A DNA stretch of 64,000 nucleotides from PALSA-278 sp963760285 (GCA_963760285.1 CAVXCI010000001.1:1488001-1552000), one strand, 5' to 3'; positions 1 through 10,414 are shown, counted from the stretch's first letter. The notes: a model not told the origin generated them from the letters alone. Numbers and translations are program-made.

Positions 1-1329
1 CGCCGCGCCATCTGGCAGGCCACCGACCGCCAGTATCGCGCCGCTGCCGAGGCGTTGATTAAAGTTCAGACCAGCAAGGAGGTTCAGGTACAGACCGCCG
101 AAGGCCGCGCTCCGGATTTTTCACATGAAACTCCACACGCTTTCTTTGGCCCGTCGGTTTCCATTCAGGTGGACCGCCGTCCTTGGGAGGAGCGCGTCCG
201 CCGTTACACCGCCGCCTTCAGCGCCTCTCCGGCGATTCTTAATTCCATTGGCACCTTCAGCGCCACAGCCACCAATAACTATCAGGTAAATTCCGAAGGC
301 ACCAAGCTCGCTTTCGGGCAGATTCGCTACCGTCTCGAGCTTACTGTGCAGGGCAAGGCCGCCGATGGCATGGATATCGAGCGCTACGCCAATTTCGATT
401 GGGTGGATCCGTCCGAGGCTCCCGATGACGCCGCTGTGATGGCCCGCATCCAGACCATGATCCACGAAGTGGACGCGCTGGAAAAAGCTCCGCTCGTTGA
501 TCCCTATGCAGGTCCGGTGATGCTTACCGGCCGCGCCGCCGCAGTTTTCTTTCACGAGGTATTTGGCCATCGCGTGGAAGGTTTCCGTCAGAAGGACATC
601 AGCGAAGGCCAGACCTTCACCAAGAAAATCGGCGAACAAATTCTCCCCGATTTCATTTCCATAAAGGACGACCCCACCGAGGCCAAACTGGGCGGCGAGG
701 ATCTTCTGGGTTTTTATCCCTACGACGATGAGGGCGTCCCCGCGCAGGATACCCTCCTGGTGGATCATGGCATCCTGAAGACTTTCTTGATGTCCCGCTC
801 TCCATTGGTGAATATCCCCCAATCCAATGGACATGGCCGTCGCGAACTGGGCTATCTGCCTGTCGCTCGCCAGGGAAATCTGATTGTTTCCAGCGCCAAT
901 GTGGTCAGCAATGCCAAGCTCCGCCAAATGCTGGTGGACCTAATCAAGCAACAGGGCAAGCCCTTCGGATTGATGATTGACGATATCGAGGGTGGATTTA
1001 CCTTCACCGGGCGCAGCCAGCCGCAGGCCTTCCAGGTGATCCCGCTGGTGGTGTACAAAGTCTTCCCTGACGGCCGCCCGGATGAAATCGTCCGCGGTGT
1101 AAACATCGTCGGCACGCCGTTGGTTTCGCTCACCAAAATTGTCGCCACCGGAGATACTCAGGAGGTGTTCAACGGATTTTGCGGCGCCGAATCTGGTTCC
1201 ATTCCCGTGGCCGCGGCTTCTCCCGCCATCCTGATTTCAGAAATGGAAGTCCAGAAAAAGGAAACTTCCACGGACCGGCCGCCGCTTTTGCCGCCGCCGG
1301 CACACGACTCACAGGCTGGAAAACAATGA
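1..1329 (+). CDS. TldD-like metallopeptidase (5' end missing)
   Basis: This is the C-terminal part of a TldD/PmbA-family metalloprotease. The frame is open from base 1 (RRAIWQATDRQYR..., typical of the family's middle region), so the gene starts outside the window. The zinc motif HExxxH is present as HEVFGH (about bases 560-580), and the third-ligand region near the C terminus keeps its cysteine (GFCGAESGS). Family members work as TldD/TldE heterodimers that degrade unfolded or modified peptides. The stop codon overlaps the start of the next gene (ATGA), so the two are translationally coupled partners. The family is certain. The substrate is unknown, and the missing N terminus prevents judging whether this subunit is exported like its neighbour. 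Confidence 0.93.
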   Translation, partial: RRAIWQATDRQYRAAAEALIKVQTSKEVQVQTAEGRAPDFSHETPHAFFGPSVSIQVDRRPWEERVRRYTAAFSASPAILNSIGTFSATATNNYQVNSEGTKLAFGQIRYRLELTVQGKAADGMDIERYANFDWVDPSEAPDDAAVMARIQTMIHEVDALEKAPLVDPYAGPVMLTGRAAAVFFHEVFGHRVEGFRQKDISEGQTFTKKIGEQILPDFISIKDDPTEAKLGGEDLLGFYPYDDEGVPAQDTLLVDHGILKTFLMSRSPLVNIPQSNGHGRRELGYLPVARQGNLIVSSANVVSNAKLRQMLVDLIKQQGKPFGLMIDDIEGGFTFTGRSQPQAFQVIPLVVYKVFPDGRPDEIVRGVNIVGTPLVSLTKIVATGDTQEVFNGFCGAESGSIPVAAASPAILISEMEVQKKETSTDRPPLLPPPAHDSQAGKQ

Positions 1330-3164
1330 CCATTCGCTTTTCTCGCATCAGGCAGTTGATTCCCGTTTTTGTCGCTGCAATTCTTTTGCCATGGGCGGCC
1401 ATGCCGTTATTCGGCAATGCCAAGTCAGCGTCCCTGGACTCAACGGACCATACCTTGCAAGCTATGCAGGACGAAATGGCGCGCTCCAAGGACCGCTTGA
1501 TCCTTACGGGTTTGCAGAAGCCTTATTACATCGAATACCGCTTGCTGGATGTCGACGTCCGCACCATTCGTGCATCATTCGGCACGCTGATTTCCAGTGA
1601 CACCACGCGCAGCCGTTTCATGCAGGTGGGCGTCCGCGTGGGCGATTATCATCTCGACAGTTCCAATTTCCTGAGCTCCGGCGCTTTCCAGGGATTCCTC
1701 GGCTCCAACGGCGAAGTGGGCATTGACCGCGACTACAACTCTCTTCGTCAGGACCTCTGGCTCGCCACCGATCAGGCCTACAAAGAGGCCCTCAGCCAGA
1801 TGTCCCAGAAGCAGGCATTTCTTCGCAGCCTAACCAAGCCGCCGGAGATTGACGATTTCTCCAAGGAGCCGCCGCTCCAGTATGTTCAGCCCCGCGTCGA
1901 TCCGGATTGGACGTCGCGCAACTGGGAGGAGGAAGCCCGCCAGGCTTCCAGCGTCCTGCGCGATTTCCCCGATGTATATGCGGCGCGCGTCACCTATCAC
2001 CTGATCTACACCAACTATTACCTGCTGAACAGCGAAGGCACCGAGATTCGCATGCCCCACCACCTGGCCGCTATCGAAGCCAGCGTCGAAACACAGTCCG
2101 ATGACGGTATGCAGCTTCACAATTCTTATTCCGCGTATAAGCCGCTGCCCGCGGATTTGCCGGACGCCAAGACCGTCGGTGCCGGTCTCACCCAGGCCAG
2201 TCAGCAGTTGGAAGATCTTCGCGCCGCGCCGCTGATGAAGGATTATGTTGGCCCGGTGCTCTTTGACGCGCCCGCTGCCGGTTCTCTGCTGGCACAGCTT
2301 TTGGAGCCATCCCTTTCCGGCGCTCGCCCGCCTCTCAGTTCCGTCAACGGGCTCGACGAGCGCATGGACCGCCTCGGTGGCCGCAATGAATGGACCGGCC
2401 GGGTGGGCACGCGCGTCCTGCCCACGGACGTTTCGCTGACCGACGACCCCGCCGCCACTCTTTTTTCCGGCACTCCACTGATCGGCGGCTACGATGTGGA
2501 CGAGGAAGGCGTCCGCGCCCAGAAAGTGGCAATTGTTGACAGCGGCATTCTGCGCAATCTTCTGATGTCCCGCCGCCCCGGCCCGGAATTTGACGTTTCC
2601 AACGGTCACGGCCGCTCCGCTTATCTTTCCGATCCACGTCCCGACAGCAGCAATCTCTATTTCCAGTCAGCCAACGGACTCAGCCCCGACGACATGAAGA
2701 AGAAATTCCTCCAGATGTGCGCCGCTGATGGGCATGCCTGGTGCCTGGAAGTCCGCGCCATGGACAATCCCGCGCTCTCCGCGTTGAGCCAGGACGATTT
2801 CGAGGAAATGGTGGAAGCCTTTGCAGGGGGCATCACCGATGGTGACCGCCAGCCTCTGCTGATTTATCAAGTGGATGCCGCGACGGGAAAGGAACAGTTG
2901 GTCCGCGGCGGGTGGATGACCGGCCTGCAGCTTCGCGCGCTCCGCAACATCGCCGGCGTTGGCAATGATCTGGCCGCGTTTAACTACATGCGCAATCTCT
3001 CGCCAGGATTTGCTGGCACTACCCTTGGCGCATTCGGCAATGCCCAGTCTGGATTGCCCAGCGCCGTTATCGCCCCGTCTTTGTTGTTGGAAGATGTGGA
3101 AACGCACGGTTACCACGGTGAGCCGCGCCGTATTGACCTGCTCCCTCCGCCGCCCCTGCGCTAG
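1326..3164 (+). CDS. Exported TldE/PmbA-like protein lacking the zinc site
   Basis: 612 residues if started at the ATG overlapping the upstream stop. That start gives a clear Sec-type signal (basic MTIRFSRIRQ, then a hydrophobic core to about residue 30). The rest aligns with the TldD/PmbA fold: the DVSLTDDPAA, YDVDEEGVRAQ and SNGHGRSAY blocks parallel those in the upstream gene. The HExxxH site is replaced by AGSLLAQLLEPS, and the C-terminal cysteine block reads GAFGNAQSGLP. This is therefore probably the non-catalytic partner of the upstream TldD-like enzyme, as TldE is for TldD. It ends in a 4-bp convergent overlap (CTAG) with the next gene. What is unusual is that classical TldD/TldE proteins are cytoplasmic. 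Confidence 0.88.
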   Translation: MTIRFSRIRQLIPVFVAAILLPWAAMPLFGNAKSASLDSTDHTLQAMQDEMARSKDRLILTGLQKPYYIEYRLLDVDVRTIRASFGTLISSDTTRSRFMQVGVRVGDYHLDSSNFLSSGAFQGFLGSNGEVGIDRDYNSLRQDLWLATDQAYKEALSQMSQKQAFLRSLTKPPEIDDFSKEPPLQYVQPRVDPDWTSRNWEEEARQASSVLRDFPDVYAARVTYHLIYTNYYLLNSEGTEIRMPHHLAAIEASVETQSDDGMQLHNSYSAYKPLPADLPDAKTVGAGLTQASQQLEDLRAAPLMKDYVGPVLFDAPAAGSLLAQLLEPSLSGARPPLSSVNGLDERMDRLGGRNEWTGRVGTRVLPTDVSLTDDPAATLFSGTPLIGGYDVDEEGVRAQKVAIVDSGILRNLLMSRRPGPEFDVSNGHGRSAYLSDPRPDSSNLYFQSANGLSPDDMKKKFLQMCAADGHAWCLEVRAMDNPALSALSQDDFEEMVEAFAGGITDGDRQPLLIYQVDAATGKEQLVRGGWMTGLQLRALRNIAGVGNDLAAFNYMRNLSPGFAGTTLGAFGNAQSGLPSAVIAPSLLLEDVETHGYHGEPRRIDLLPPPPLR

Positions 3165-3997
3165 TTTGCCGGGCCTTCGGGTATCAGCGTAATAAACGCC
3201 ACTTCAGGGCGGCAGAGGAAGCGCACCGGCATGTACGTCATGCCAATTCCCCGGCTCACAAAGAGCTGCGAACCTTTCTCTTCGTACCATCCTTCCACAA
3301 ATCCATCGCAACCCACCGGCAGCCAGAAGGGCCGCACAAACGGTATGCGCACCTGCCCGCCGTGGGTGTGGCCCGCCAGGACCAAATTTACAAATCCGGC
3401 GAGCCGGTGGAAGGCCGCCGGTGAATGGAACAGCGCAATTGTGAACGCTCCCGGCGGAACATTCTTCGTCGCCGCCAGAAAATTCGGATGTCCGCTTGTC
3501 GGATCGTCCAGCCCGATCAGATAAAAATCCGGCCGCGGGTGCGCGCTTTCATTCAGCAGCAGGTGAACCCGGGCGGAAGTGTAGTAGTCGCGTTCGTGGT
3601 GTATGGGATGCCAGTTTTCCCAGTTCCCCCGCACGAACCACACTCCCAGCGGAGCATGCATCTGCAGATATAGCCGGTGGGCGGCGGCGTAACTGCCCGG
3701 CGACCGGTTGATGGAATCGCCGGTAATGAGGATGATGTCTGGTTTTTCTTCGTTCAGGATTTGCAGCAACCGCCGTTCCGGTCTCCCGATTCGATTGGTA
3801 TGTATGTCCGTCAGATGGGCGATTTTCAGCGGAGAGGTAACTGGCGCTTGAATCGTGTAATGCGTCGCCTCAATCCAGGCCGGCTCCACGTAAAAGGCGT
3901 CAACCGCCAGCCCCAGAACAATCGGCAGAAGTAGAAGTTGCCAGAACCTGATTCGGAAGCGGTTTTTTCCTTTTCCTGGTGCGATGCTTTCGTTCAT
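3161..3997 (-). CDS. Membrane-anchored metallophosphoesterase (YaeI-like)
   Basis: 278 residues. One N-terminal membrane segment (residues about 18-36, FWQLLLLPIVLGLAVDAFYV) is followed by a calcineurin-like phosphoesterase domain with its metal ligands: DIH in LTDIHTNRI, GDS in LITGDSINR, GNWENWH, LFHSP and the closing GHTHGGQ. This architecture matches YaeI-type phosphodiesterases; characterised relatives hydrolyse phosphodiester bonds such as UDP-diacylglucosamine (LpxG) or other periplasmic substrates. The substrate cannot be read from the sequence. The gene is convergent with the TldE-like gene and divergent from the CDF transporter, with which it has about 150 bp of shared upstream sequence. 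Confidence 0.9.
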   Translation of the reverse strand: MNESIAPGKGKNRFRIRFWQLLLLPIVLGLAVDAFYVEPAWIEATHYTIQAPVTSPLKIAHLTDIHTNRIGRPERRLLQILNEEKPDIILITGDSINRSPGSYAAAHRLYLQMHAPLGVWFVRGNWENWHPIHHERDYYTSARVHLLLNESAHPRPDFYLIGLDDPTSGHPNFLAATKNVPPGAFTIALFHSPAAFHRLAGFVNLVLAGHTHGGQVRIPFVRPFWLPVGCDGFVEGWYEEKGSQLFVSRGIGMTYMPVRFLCRPEVAFITLIPEGPAN

Positions 3998-4149
3998 CCA
4001 CTCGATCCGCTGTCCAGTTTACGGTATCCGTTCCCAAAGCCGAAACGTCGTTCCGCCATCTGCTGCATGCCTTGCAAAAAGCGTGCCATGTCCGAACGGG
4101 TTTGGCAGAGGTACTGCTTTCTCATCGTATAATTCCGGCTGGCTTTCTC

Positions 4150-5553
4150 ATGGAAGCAAACCAGGGGTTCCGCGAAAAGAGGCTGGCCGCACTCGCTTCC
4201 GTGGGCACGGCGGTCGTCCTCCTTTCCCTGAAGATCTTTCTTAGCGTGTGGACGGGCAGCCTCGGCGTCCTCTCCGAAGCGCTGCATTCCGGATTGGACC
4301 TCGTCGCTGCCGTCATCACCTACTTGTCCCTCCGCGTTTCGGAAAAGCCCGCCGATGCGGACCACCCGTATGGCCACGCCAAAGTCGAAAATTTCTCCGC
4401 TCTGGTGGAAACCGCGCTGCTGGTGATGACCGCTTTTTACATCATCATCGAGGCATTCCAGCGGCTCATGTTCGGAGTCCACAATACTCGTCCCCGCCTG
4501 CTGGCCGTGGGCCTCCTCGGAGCCATGGTGCTTCTGGACATGCTGCGCTCGCAGAATCTGCTGCGCGTGGCGCGCAAGTATCCTAGCGAAGCCCTTCGGG
4601 CGGACGCTCTCCATTTCTCCACCGATGTGTTGAGCACCTCCGTGGTGCTTTTTGGCGTCTTCGGGCTCTGGTTGGGCATGGTGTTCCATATCCCCTGGCT
4701 GCGCTATGTGGATCCCATTTCCGCGCTGTGCGTTGCCGGTGTAATTCTCTACATCGGTTCCCGCCTGGGGCGGCGAACCCTGGACGCGCTGCTGGATGTC
4801 GCTCCCGTGGCGTTGCAGAAAAGAATCGCTGATGAAGTGCGCGGGGTGGAGGGTGTGCTCACTGCTGATCGCCTGCGCATGCGCCGCGCCGGCCAGCGGT
4901 ACTTTGTCGAGGTCAACATCAGCCTGCCCCGTACCGCCAGCCTCGAGCAGGCCCACATCACCAGCACCGCCGTCGAGAAACGCATCGGCCAGATTGTTCC
5001 CGCCGATGTCATGGTCCGTGTGGAGCCCCGCGCCCGCGCTGATGAACCCCTTTTCGAGACTATACGCGCCATCGCCCAGCGCCGCGGTGTCTCCATTCAC
5101 GAACTTTCCGCCCACCATTCCAATAGCGGAGTATTTGTGGATCTTCATCTGGAAGTTGACGAGCATTCCACTTTGCGCGAGGCCCATGGCATTGCCAACG
5201 GATTGGAGGATGAAATTTTTCAGGTTATCGGCGGCAAGGGAGGCGTTAATATACACATCGAACCACAGGGCAATCGCGTCGGTGGCGCCGAGGACATGCA
5301 TGATTTGGAGCATGCCGTGCAGGATTTCATCAATTCACTGGCTTACGAATTCCCCGAATTGAAAGACTGCCATGAAGTTCACGTCCGCAGCGCCGAACAC
5401 AGGATCATCGTCTCCTGCCATTGCGCCATGGAGGGCGACCTTATCATCACCCAGATTCATGATGTCACTGCCGCCTTGGAGGACCGTGTTCGGGCGCATT
5501 TCCCCCGGATTTTCCGCCTCACCATTCATCCCGAGCCAGTCGAAGAGAGCTAA
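4150..5553 (+). CDS. Cation diffusion facilitator with three tandem C-terminal domains
   Basis: 467 residues from the ATG at 4150, chosen because it precedes the first recognisable CDF residues directly. The six-helix transporter domain carries HSGLD in TM2 and HFSTD in TM5, an HxxxD/HxxxD metal site typical of zinc-type CDF proteins, plus the HPYGHAK loop. About 240 residues follow, where most family members have 80-100. They divide into three repeats of the ferredoxin-like ZT-dimer type, ending in VMVRVEP, VNIHIEP and RLTIHPEP. The likely role is proton-driven efflux of Zn2+ or a similar divalent cation across the inner membrane. The final 4 bp overlap the convergent glycosyltransferase gene. 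Confidence 0.93.
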   Translation: MEANQGFREKRLAALASVGTAVVLLSLKIFLSVWTGSLGVLSEALHSGLDLVAAVITYLSLRVSEKPADADHPYGHAKVENFSALVETALLVMTAFYIIIEAFQRLMFGVHNTRPRLLAVGLLGAMVLLDMLRSQNLLRVARKYPSEALRADALHFSTDVLSTSVVLFGVFGLWLGMVFHIPWLRYVDPISALCVAGVILYIGSRLGRRTLDALLDVAPVALQKRIADEVRGVEGVLTADRLRMRRAGQRYFVEVNISLPRTASLEQAHITSTAVEKRIGQIVPADVMVRVEPRARADEPLFETIRAIAQRRGVSIHELSAHHSNSGVFVDLHLEVDEHSTLREAHGIANGLEDEIFQVIGGKGGVNIHIEPQGNRVGGAEDMHDLEHAVQDFINSLAYEFPELKDCHEVHVRSAEHRIIVSCHCAMEGDLIITQIHDVTAALEDRVRAHFPRIFRLTIHPEPVEES

Positions 5554-6981
5554 CGGGCGCATTTTGCGGGCGAGCCGTCGCCGCTCCGTTTCTGCCATGC
5601 CTGCGCTGCCAGCGCCAGCACCGCTGGATAACATTCCAGCATGTATCGCGGCTCTGGAGTCTCCACTCGCGCGAAAAACGCTGTTCGCAACAATATGAAA
5701 GCTGCCAGAAACGCCATCCCCGGCGCCCGGCGCGCCTCCCATGCGCCCGCGATGGCCAGCATCAGGAAAAAGACGTTGATTGCTCCCAGCGCCAGCGTGA
5801 CGGAAAAATCCACGGGGTCATTTTCCCACGAGTCTCTCACTGGCCACAGGTCGCCGCTGAAGGGCAGCAATTCGATGCGCGGCGTAAACCACATCGCCAG
5901 CGCGCGCAGCGCCGGAATTTTCGCATAGGTGCGGAACGGATCCAGTCTTGTGCGCACTTGTGCCAGTTCCGCGAATCCCGCATCCACCTCCGGCGTCATG
6001 GTGTCCACATGGTTGTATTCATCCAGCAATTGGCCAACGCGATCGCGTTCTTTTGCGGAGTCGAACGCCGCCGGTGGCATATCGCCGAGCAAAATCGGCT
6101 CCTCGTCCACTTTCCAGTTCACCAGATACACGTCGCGAAATCGCCACAGCCACGTATCCGTCCATTGTTCCAGCCCGCGCGGCACGATTTCACCCGGCAA
6201 TTCCGTATTCCGCGGATTCAAGGGCTGAACTTTGTGCAGTGTGACCCAATTTCGCGCCGCCCAGGGCGCCAGAGGAATCATCAGCCCCACGGCCACCAGC
6301 GCGCCGGTGCGTAGCAGAATTCCCCAATGCCGCGGACGCCGGCAGCGTATCGCCAGAACAATCCCCGCAGCCGCCACAAGCAGTGGCGTTTCCGGGCGAA
6401 ACAGCGCACCGCATCCCGCCACCAGCCCCAGCACCACCGCCGTTCTCCGCACTGTCGCGGGGTCGCCTCCATCGGGCAACGCCACCATTCCGCCCGGTCG
6501 CAGCATCACCAACAGTCCCAGTGCTGTTAGGAATGTCGCCGGCACTTCCGTCAGCAGCGCCGCCGCGTAGTTGGCAACGAAGGGACACAGCGCCGCCAGC
6601 CAAAGTCCGGCCATCCACACCCGCTGGCGCGACTCTCGCGGCGCCAATTCCGCCGCGACGGCGGCAATCACAAAGCAGCCCAGCACGTCTAGCAGCCCTT
6701 GCGCGATAGTCACCGACCGCGGCCAGTGCCCACTCCCTCCCACCGCGGCAACCAGGCTCAGGAACGCCGGATAACCGGGAACGCGAATATCCACCGGCTG
6801 CAATCCCCCGGAAATCCACATCCCGTAGACGTGGTGATACCGCCAGTTTTGCGCTAATTGCTCGTAAAGGCGGGAATCGCCTGCCGTGCCGGCGGGAAAA
6901 CGCCATATTCAGGAAGAAACGCAGGAAAAGACCGGTCGCAGCAGCGCCAATAGCGTTCACCCGCATCGAACCTATTACCAT
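5550..6981 (-). CDS. GT-C membrane glycosyltransferase (family 39/PMT-like), one frameshift
   Basis: The protein is polytopic, with an early loop FPAGTAGDSRLYEQ and QPVDIRVPGYPAFLS, the pattern of ArnT/PMT-like (GT39/GT83-type) glycosyltransferases that use a polyprenyl-phosphate sugar. The N terminus (MVIGSMRVNAIGAAATGLF...) is in a different frame from the body, which is open from 6821 down to 5550. The two join near 6890-6900 in a run of G and A bases, so one base is probably missing or extra. The continuous protein would be about 475 residues. The acceptor is unknown. It is divergent from the GH18-deacetylase-GT2 gene, with only about 40 bp between start codons. Confidence 0.8.
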
Positions 6982-6983
6982 GA

Positions 6984-7012
6984 TTGACAGGGACGAACTG
7001 CCGGGCTAGTTT
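6984..7012 (+). promoter_or_regulatory. Candidate sigma-70-type promoter for the GH18-CE4-GT2 gene
   Basis: TTGACA at 6984-6989, a 17-bp spacer, then TAGTTT at 7007-7012. A start about 7 bp downstream of the -10 box would leave a leader of only a few bases before the ATG at 7024, and no Shine-Dalgarno sequence is visible there. The gene may therefore be read from a near-leaderless transcript, or the true start codon lies further downstream. Confidence 0.4.
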
Positions 7013-7023
7013 TTAGACCACGC

Positions 7024-10000
7024 ATGTCTGATCGCACGCCTATATTCTACGACCATCGCCGCCGCCGCTGGCGCTATACGCGCCGCGCCCTGGAAATTTC
7101 CGGCGCGCTCTTCACCCTGGTGGTCGTAGTTTTTCTTTTTGACGTGGCTCGCAAGCCCGACCTTCCCGGCCTGCTCTTGCCGGATAGCCGGCCGCTCTAC
7201 CATGCCCTGCGGATACGTGCCCACAGCCGCCCAATTCAGCCTCCGCGCGCCGGCCGCAGAACCCGCATTGCAGCCTTGGGCAGTGTGCCCGCCAAGTATG
7301 ATCCTCTGCGGGCCGCATTTTACGTTTCCTGGGACGCCAACAGCCTGGCCGCGCTGCAAAAACACTATCACGACATTGACTTGCTGATACCCGAAGCGCT
7401 CCACGCCGTCTCCGCTGACGGGCGCCTGGATCTTGACCAGGACCCCAAGCTCGCCGCCTGGGAAGAAGCTGCCCACGTGGACCTGCCCGAAATGTCGCTG
7501 CTAAACAACTACGACGGCACAAACTGGCAGATTGCTCCCATGACGAAGATGCTCGCCAACACCGATTCTCGCCACAAACTTGTGGCCGCTCTGGTGAACT
7601 TCGCCTCCAAGCATCATCAGGAAGGCATCGTCGTGGATTTCGAGGAAGTGCCTGACAAAGCTCAGCCCGATTTCCGTCATTTCGCGCAGGAATTGGGCGA
7701 AGGCCTCCACACCGCCAAGCTCAAGCTGATGATTGCACTCCCTGCGGCGGACTGGAGCTACGACTACGCCTTCTTCGCTCTCCACGCCGACGCCATCATC
7801 CTGATGAACTATGATCAGCACTGGCCCACGTCTCCTGCAGGTCCCATCGTGGCGCAGGATTGGTATACGCGGAACCTGGGGAAAATCATCGAAATCGTTC
7901 CGCCCGAAAAAATCGTAATGGGCATTGCCAACTACGCCTACGACTGGCCCGTGCCCACGCGCGCCGAGCCGCATCCTGTCGCACAGGCCGCCAGCTTTCA
8001 GTGGGCCATCAACCGCGCCGTTGAATCCGGTTCCGATGTGGAATTCGATTCTGACACACTCAATCCTCATTTTTCTTATGACGACGACAATCAGGACCAC
8101 ACCGTCTGGATGCTTGACGCCATCACCGCTTACAACCAAGAACGTGCCGCCGAGCGCGCCGGCGTTCAAGGCACCGCTCTCTGGCGGCTGGGTTCGGAGG
8201 ATCCCTCCCTCTGGGATATTTGGGACGCCACGCGCCCGGACAACGCCACGCGCGCCAAGCTCGAGGAAATTCCCCCCGGCTACGATTTAATTCTCGAGGG
8301 CGACGGCGACATCTGGCGCATCACCTCTACTCCCACCAGTGGCAAGCGCACTTTCGACTACGATTCCGACACCGACACCTTCACCGACGAAACTTTTCAG
8401 ACCTATCCCCTGGCTTATCGCATCGAGCAGACCGGGGATGTCCCCCACGAATCTAGCGCTCAGTTTTGATGACGGACCCGACCCGCAATGGACGCCGCAA
8501 ATTCTCCAGGTATTGAAGGGAAAGCACGCTCCCGCCGCGTTCTTTGTCATCGGCGTCGAGGCGGACATCTCTTCCCAAATCATCCGCCAGGAATATGCCG
8601 GGGGAAACGAAGTCGGCAACCACACCTACACCCATCCTGATATTGATCTCATCTCCCGCTCCCAGCTGATCATCGAGCTCAACCTTACCGAGCGCCTTCT
8701 GGAAAGCATTCTGGGTGTGAAGACTATTCTGTTTCGCCCGCCCTACGGCATTGACCACCAGCCTGAAACCGCCAGCGAAGTCGAAATGCTGCCGCTTCCG
8801 CAGAGCATGGGCTATCTGCTGGTGGGCGCGCGCATTGATCCGCATGACTGGGGCGAAGCCAATGGCGCTCCTCCTCCGCCTGCGGCCACCATCGTCCAGC
8901 GCGTGGTCGAACAAGCCGAATCCCCCGCGCTGAGGGACGGCGGCCATATCATCATGATGCATGATGGCGGCGGCAACCGCGCTCAAACCGTCGCGGCTCT
9001 TCCGCAAATCATTGACCGCCTTCGCGCGGACGGTTTCAATTTCGTCAGCGTTTCCGATCTGCTGGGCCAGACTCGCGCGCAGGTGATGCCTCCGCTCACC
9101 CGCGACGAGTGGCTCTCCGCCCGCAGTGACGCCGTAATCTTCCAAACCTTCCATTGGGCGCGCCTGGCCATCGCCTTTATTTTCGTTGCGGGAATCGCGT
9201 TGGTCAGCGGTCGTGCGCTGATTATCGGGCTTCTCGCCCTCGCTGAAAAATTCCGCGCGGCGACTCCCGATCATCCGGAATATCGCCCCCCGGTGAGCGT
9301 GCTGATTCCGGCCTACAATGAAGAGGCTGTCATTGTGGATACCGTGGCCTCCGTCCTCGCCGCACAGTATGCCGATTTGGAAGTTATCGTCGTGGACGAC
9401 GGCTCAACTGACGCCACCAGCTCCCGCGTCGAACAGCGCTTCGGCTCCGACCCGCGCGTCCGCCTGATTTCCCAGTCCAATCAGGGCAAGCCCCTCGCGC
9501 TGAATCACGCGCTGCGCGATGCCGTGGGCGAGGTCATCGTCACCATTGACGCTGATACCTGTGTGGACCCCGAAGCCATTCCGCGCCTGGTTCGCCATTT
9601 CGCCGACCCGAAAATTGGCGCGGTCGCCGGCAACGTGAAAGTTCGCAACCGCAATAGCTGGCTGACCCGCTGGCAGGCTCTGGAATACATCACCAGCCAG
9701 AACCTCGAAAAACGCGCCTTCGATCTGCTCAACTGCATCCCCGTTGTCCCCGGAGCATTGGGCGCCTGGCGCGCCTCCGCCATCCGCGAGTGCGGCGGCT
9801 TTTCGCGGGACACCGTCGCCGAGGACACCGACCTCACCCTCACTCTCCGCCGCCTCGGCTGGAAGATTTCCTATGACGAAGACGCCATCGCCCGCACCGA
9901 AGCTCCCGATACCGGCGAAGCTCTCATCCGCCAGCGCTTCCGCTGGACCTTCGGCACCATGCAGGCCGTCTGGAAGCATCGCGACGTCATCGCCCGCCGC

Positions 10001-10414
10001 AAATACGGCACTCTCGGCTGGATCGCCATTCCCAATATCTTCCTGTTCCAGATTGTCCTGCCGCTGGTTTCTCCCATCATTGACCTGCTGTTCATTAGCT
10101 CTCTGGCCCTCTGGGGACTGGCGCAGCTCCGTATCGCCCATCTGCCGCAGCTCTGGACTTCCGAGGACGTGGAGCGCTCCCTCATTTTTTTCGCCATCTT
10201 CATGGTCATTGACCTGCTCACGTGCGTCATCGCCTTCACGCTGGAGCGCCACGAGGACTGGACCCTCCTCGCCCCGCTCCTCATTCAGCGCTTCTACTAC
10301 CGCCAGATGATGTACCTGGTCCTCTTCCGCGCTTTGATGGGCGCCTGGCAGGGCAAGCCCGTCGGCTGGCATGGCGTCGAACCCGAACTCCCCAATCCCG
10401 CCGCCTCCGACTGA
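7024..10414 (+). CDS. Three-domain GH18-polysaccharide deacetylase-GT2 fusion, one frameshift
   Basis: The sequence is two overlapping open frames (7024-8469 and one entering near 8440). They read as one ~1130-residue protein if a single C is added to or removed from the run at 8442-8446, immediately before the deacetylase motif. Order: TM helix (residues about 25-45); GH18-type barrel (GIVVDFEEV, ILMNYDQH); CE4/NodB deacetylase (ALSFDDGPD, NHTYTHPD, RPPYG, MMHDGGG); TM segment (LAIAFIFVAGIALV); GT2 synthase domain (VDDGSTD, DAD, AEDTD, QRFRW); and further TM helices. The topology fits: hydrolase and deacetylase outside, glycosyltransferase inside. Proteins of this architecture are known as predicted polysaccharide synthases. 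A poly-N-acetylhexosamine product is inferred. It is convergent with the restriction gene. Confidence 0.87.

Noticed and set aside
3994..5313. Long antisense frame (439 codons) opposite the CDF transporter gene
   Set aside because: It has no family similarity, and the opposite strand encodes a complete CDF protein with all motifs; a G+C-rich shadow.
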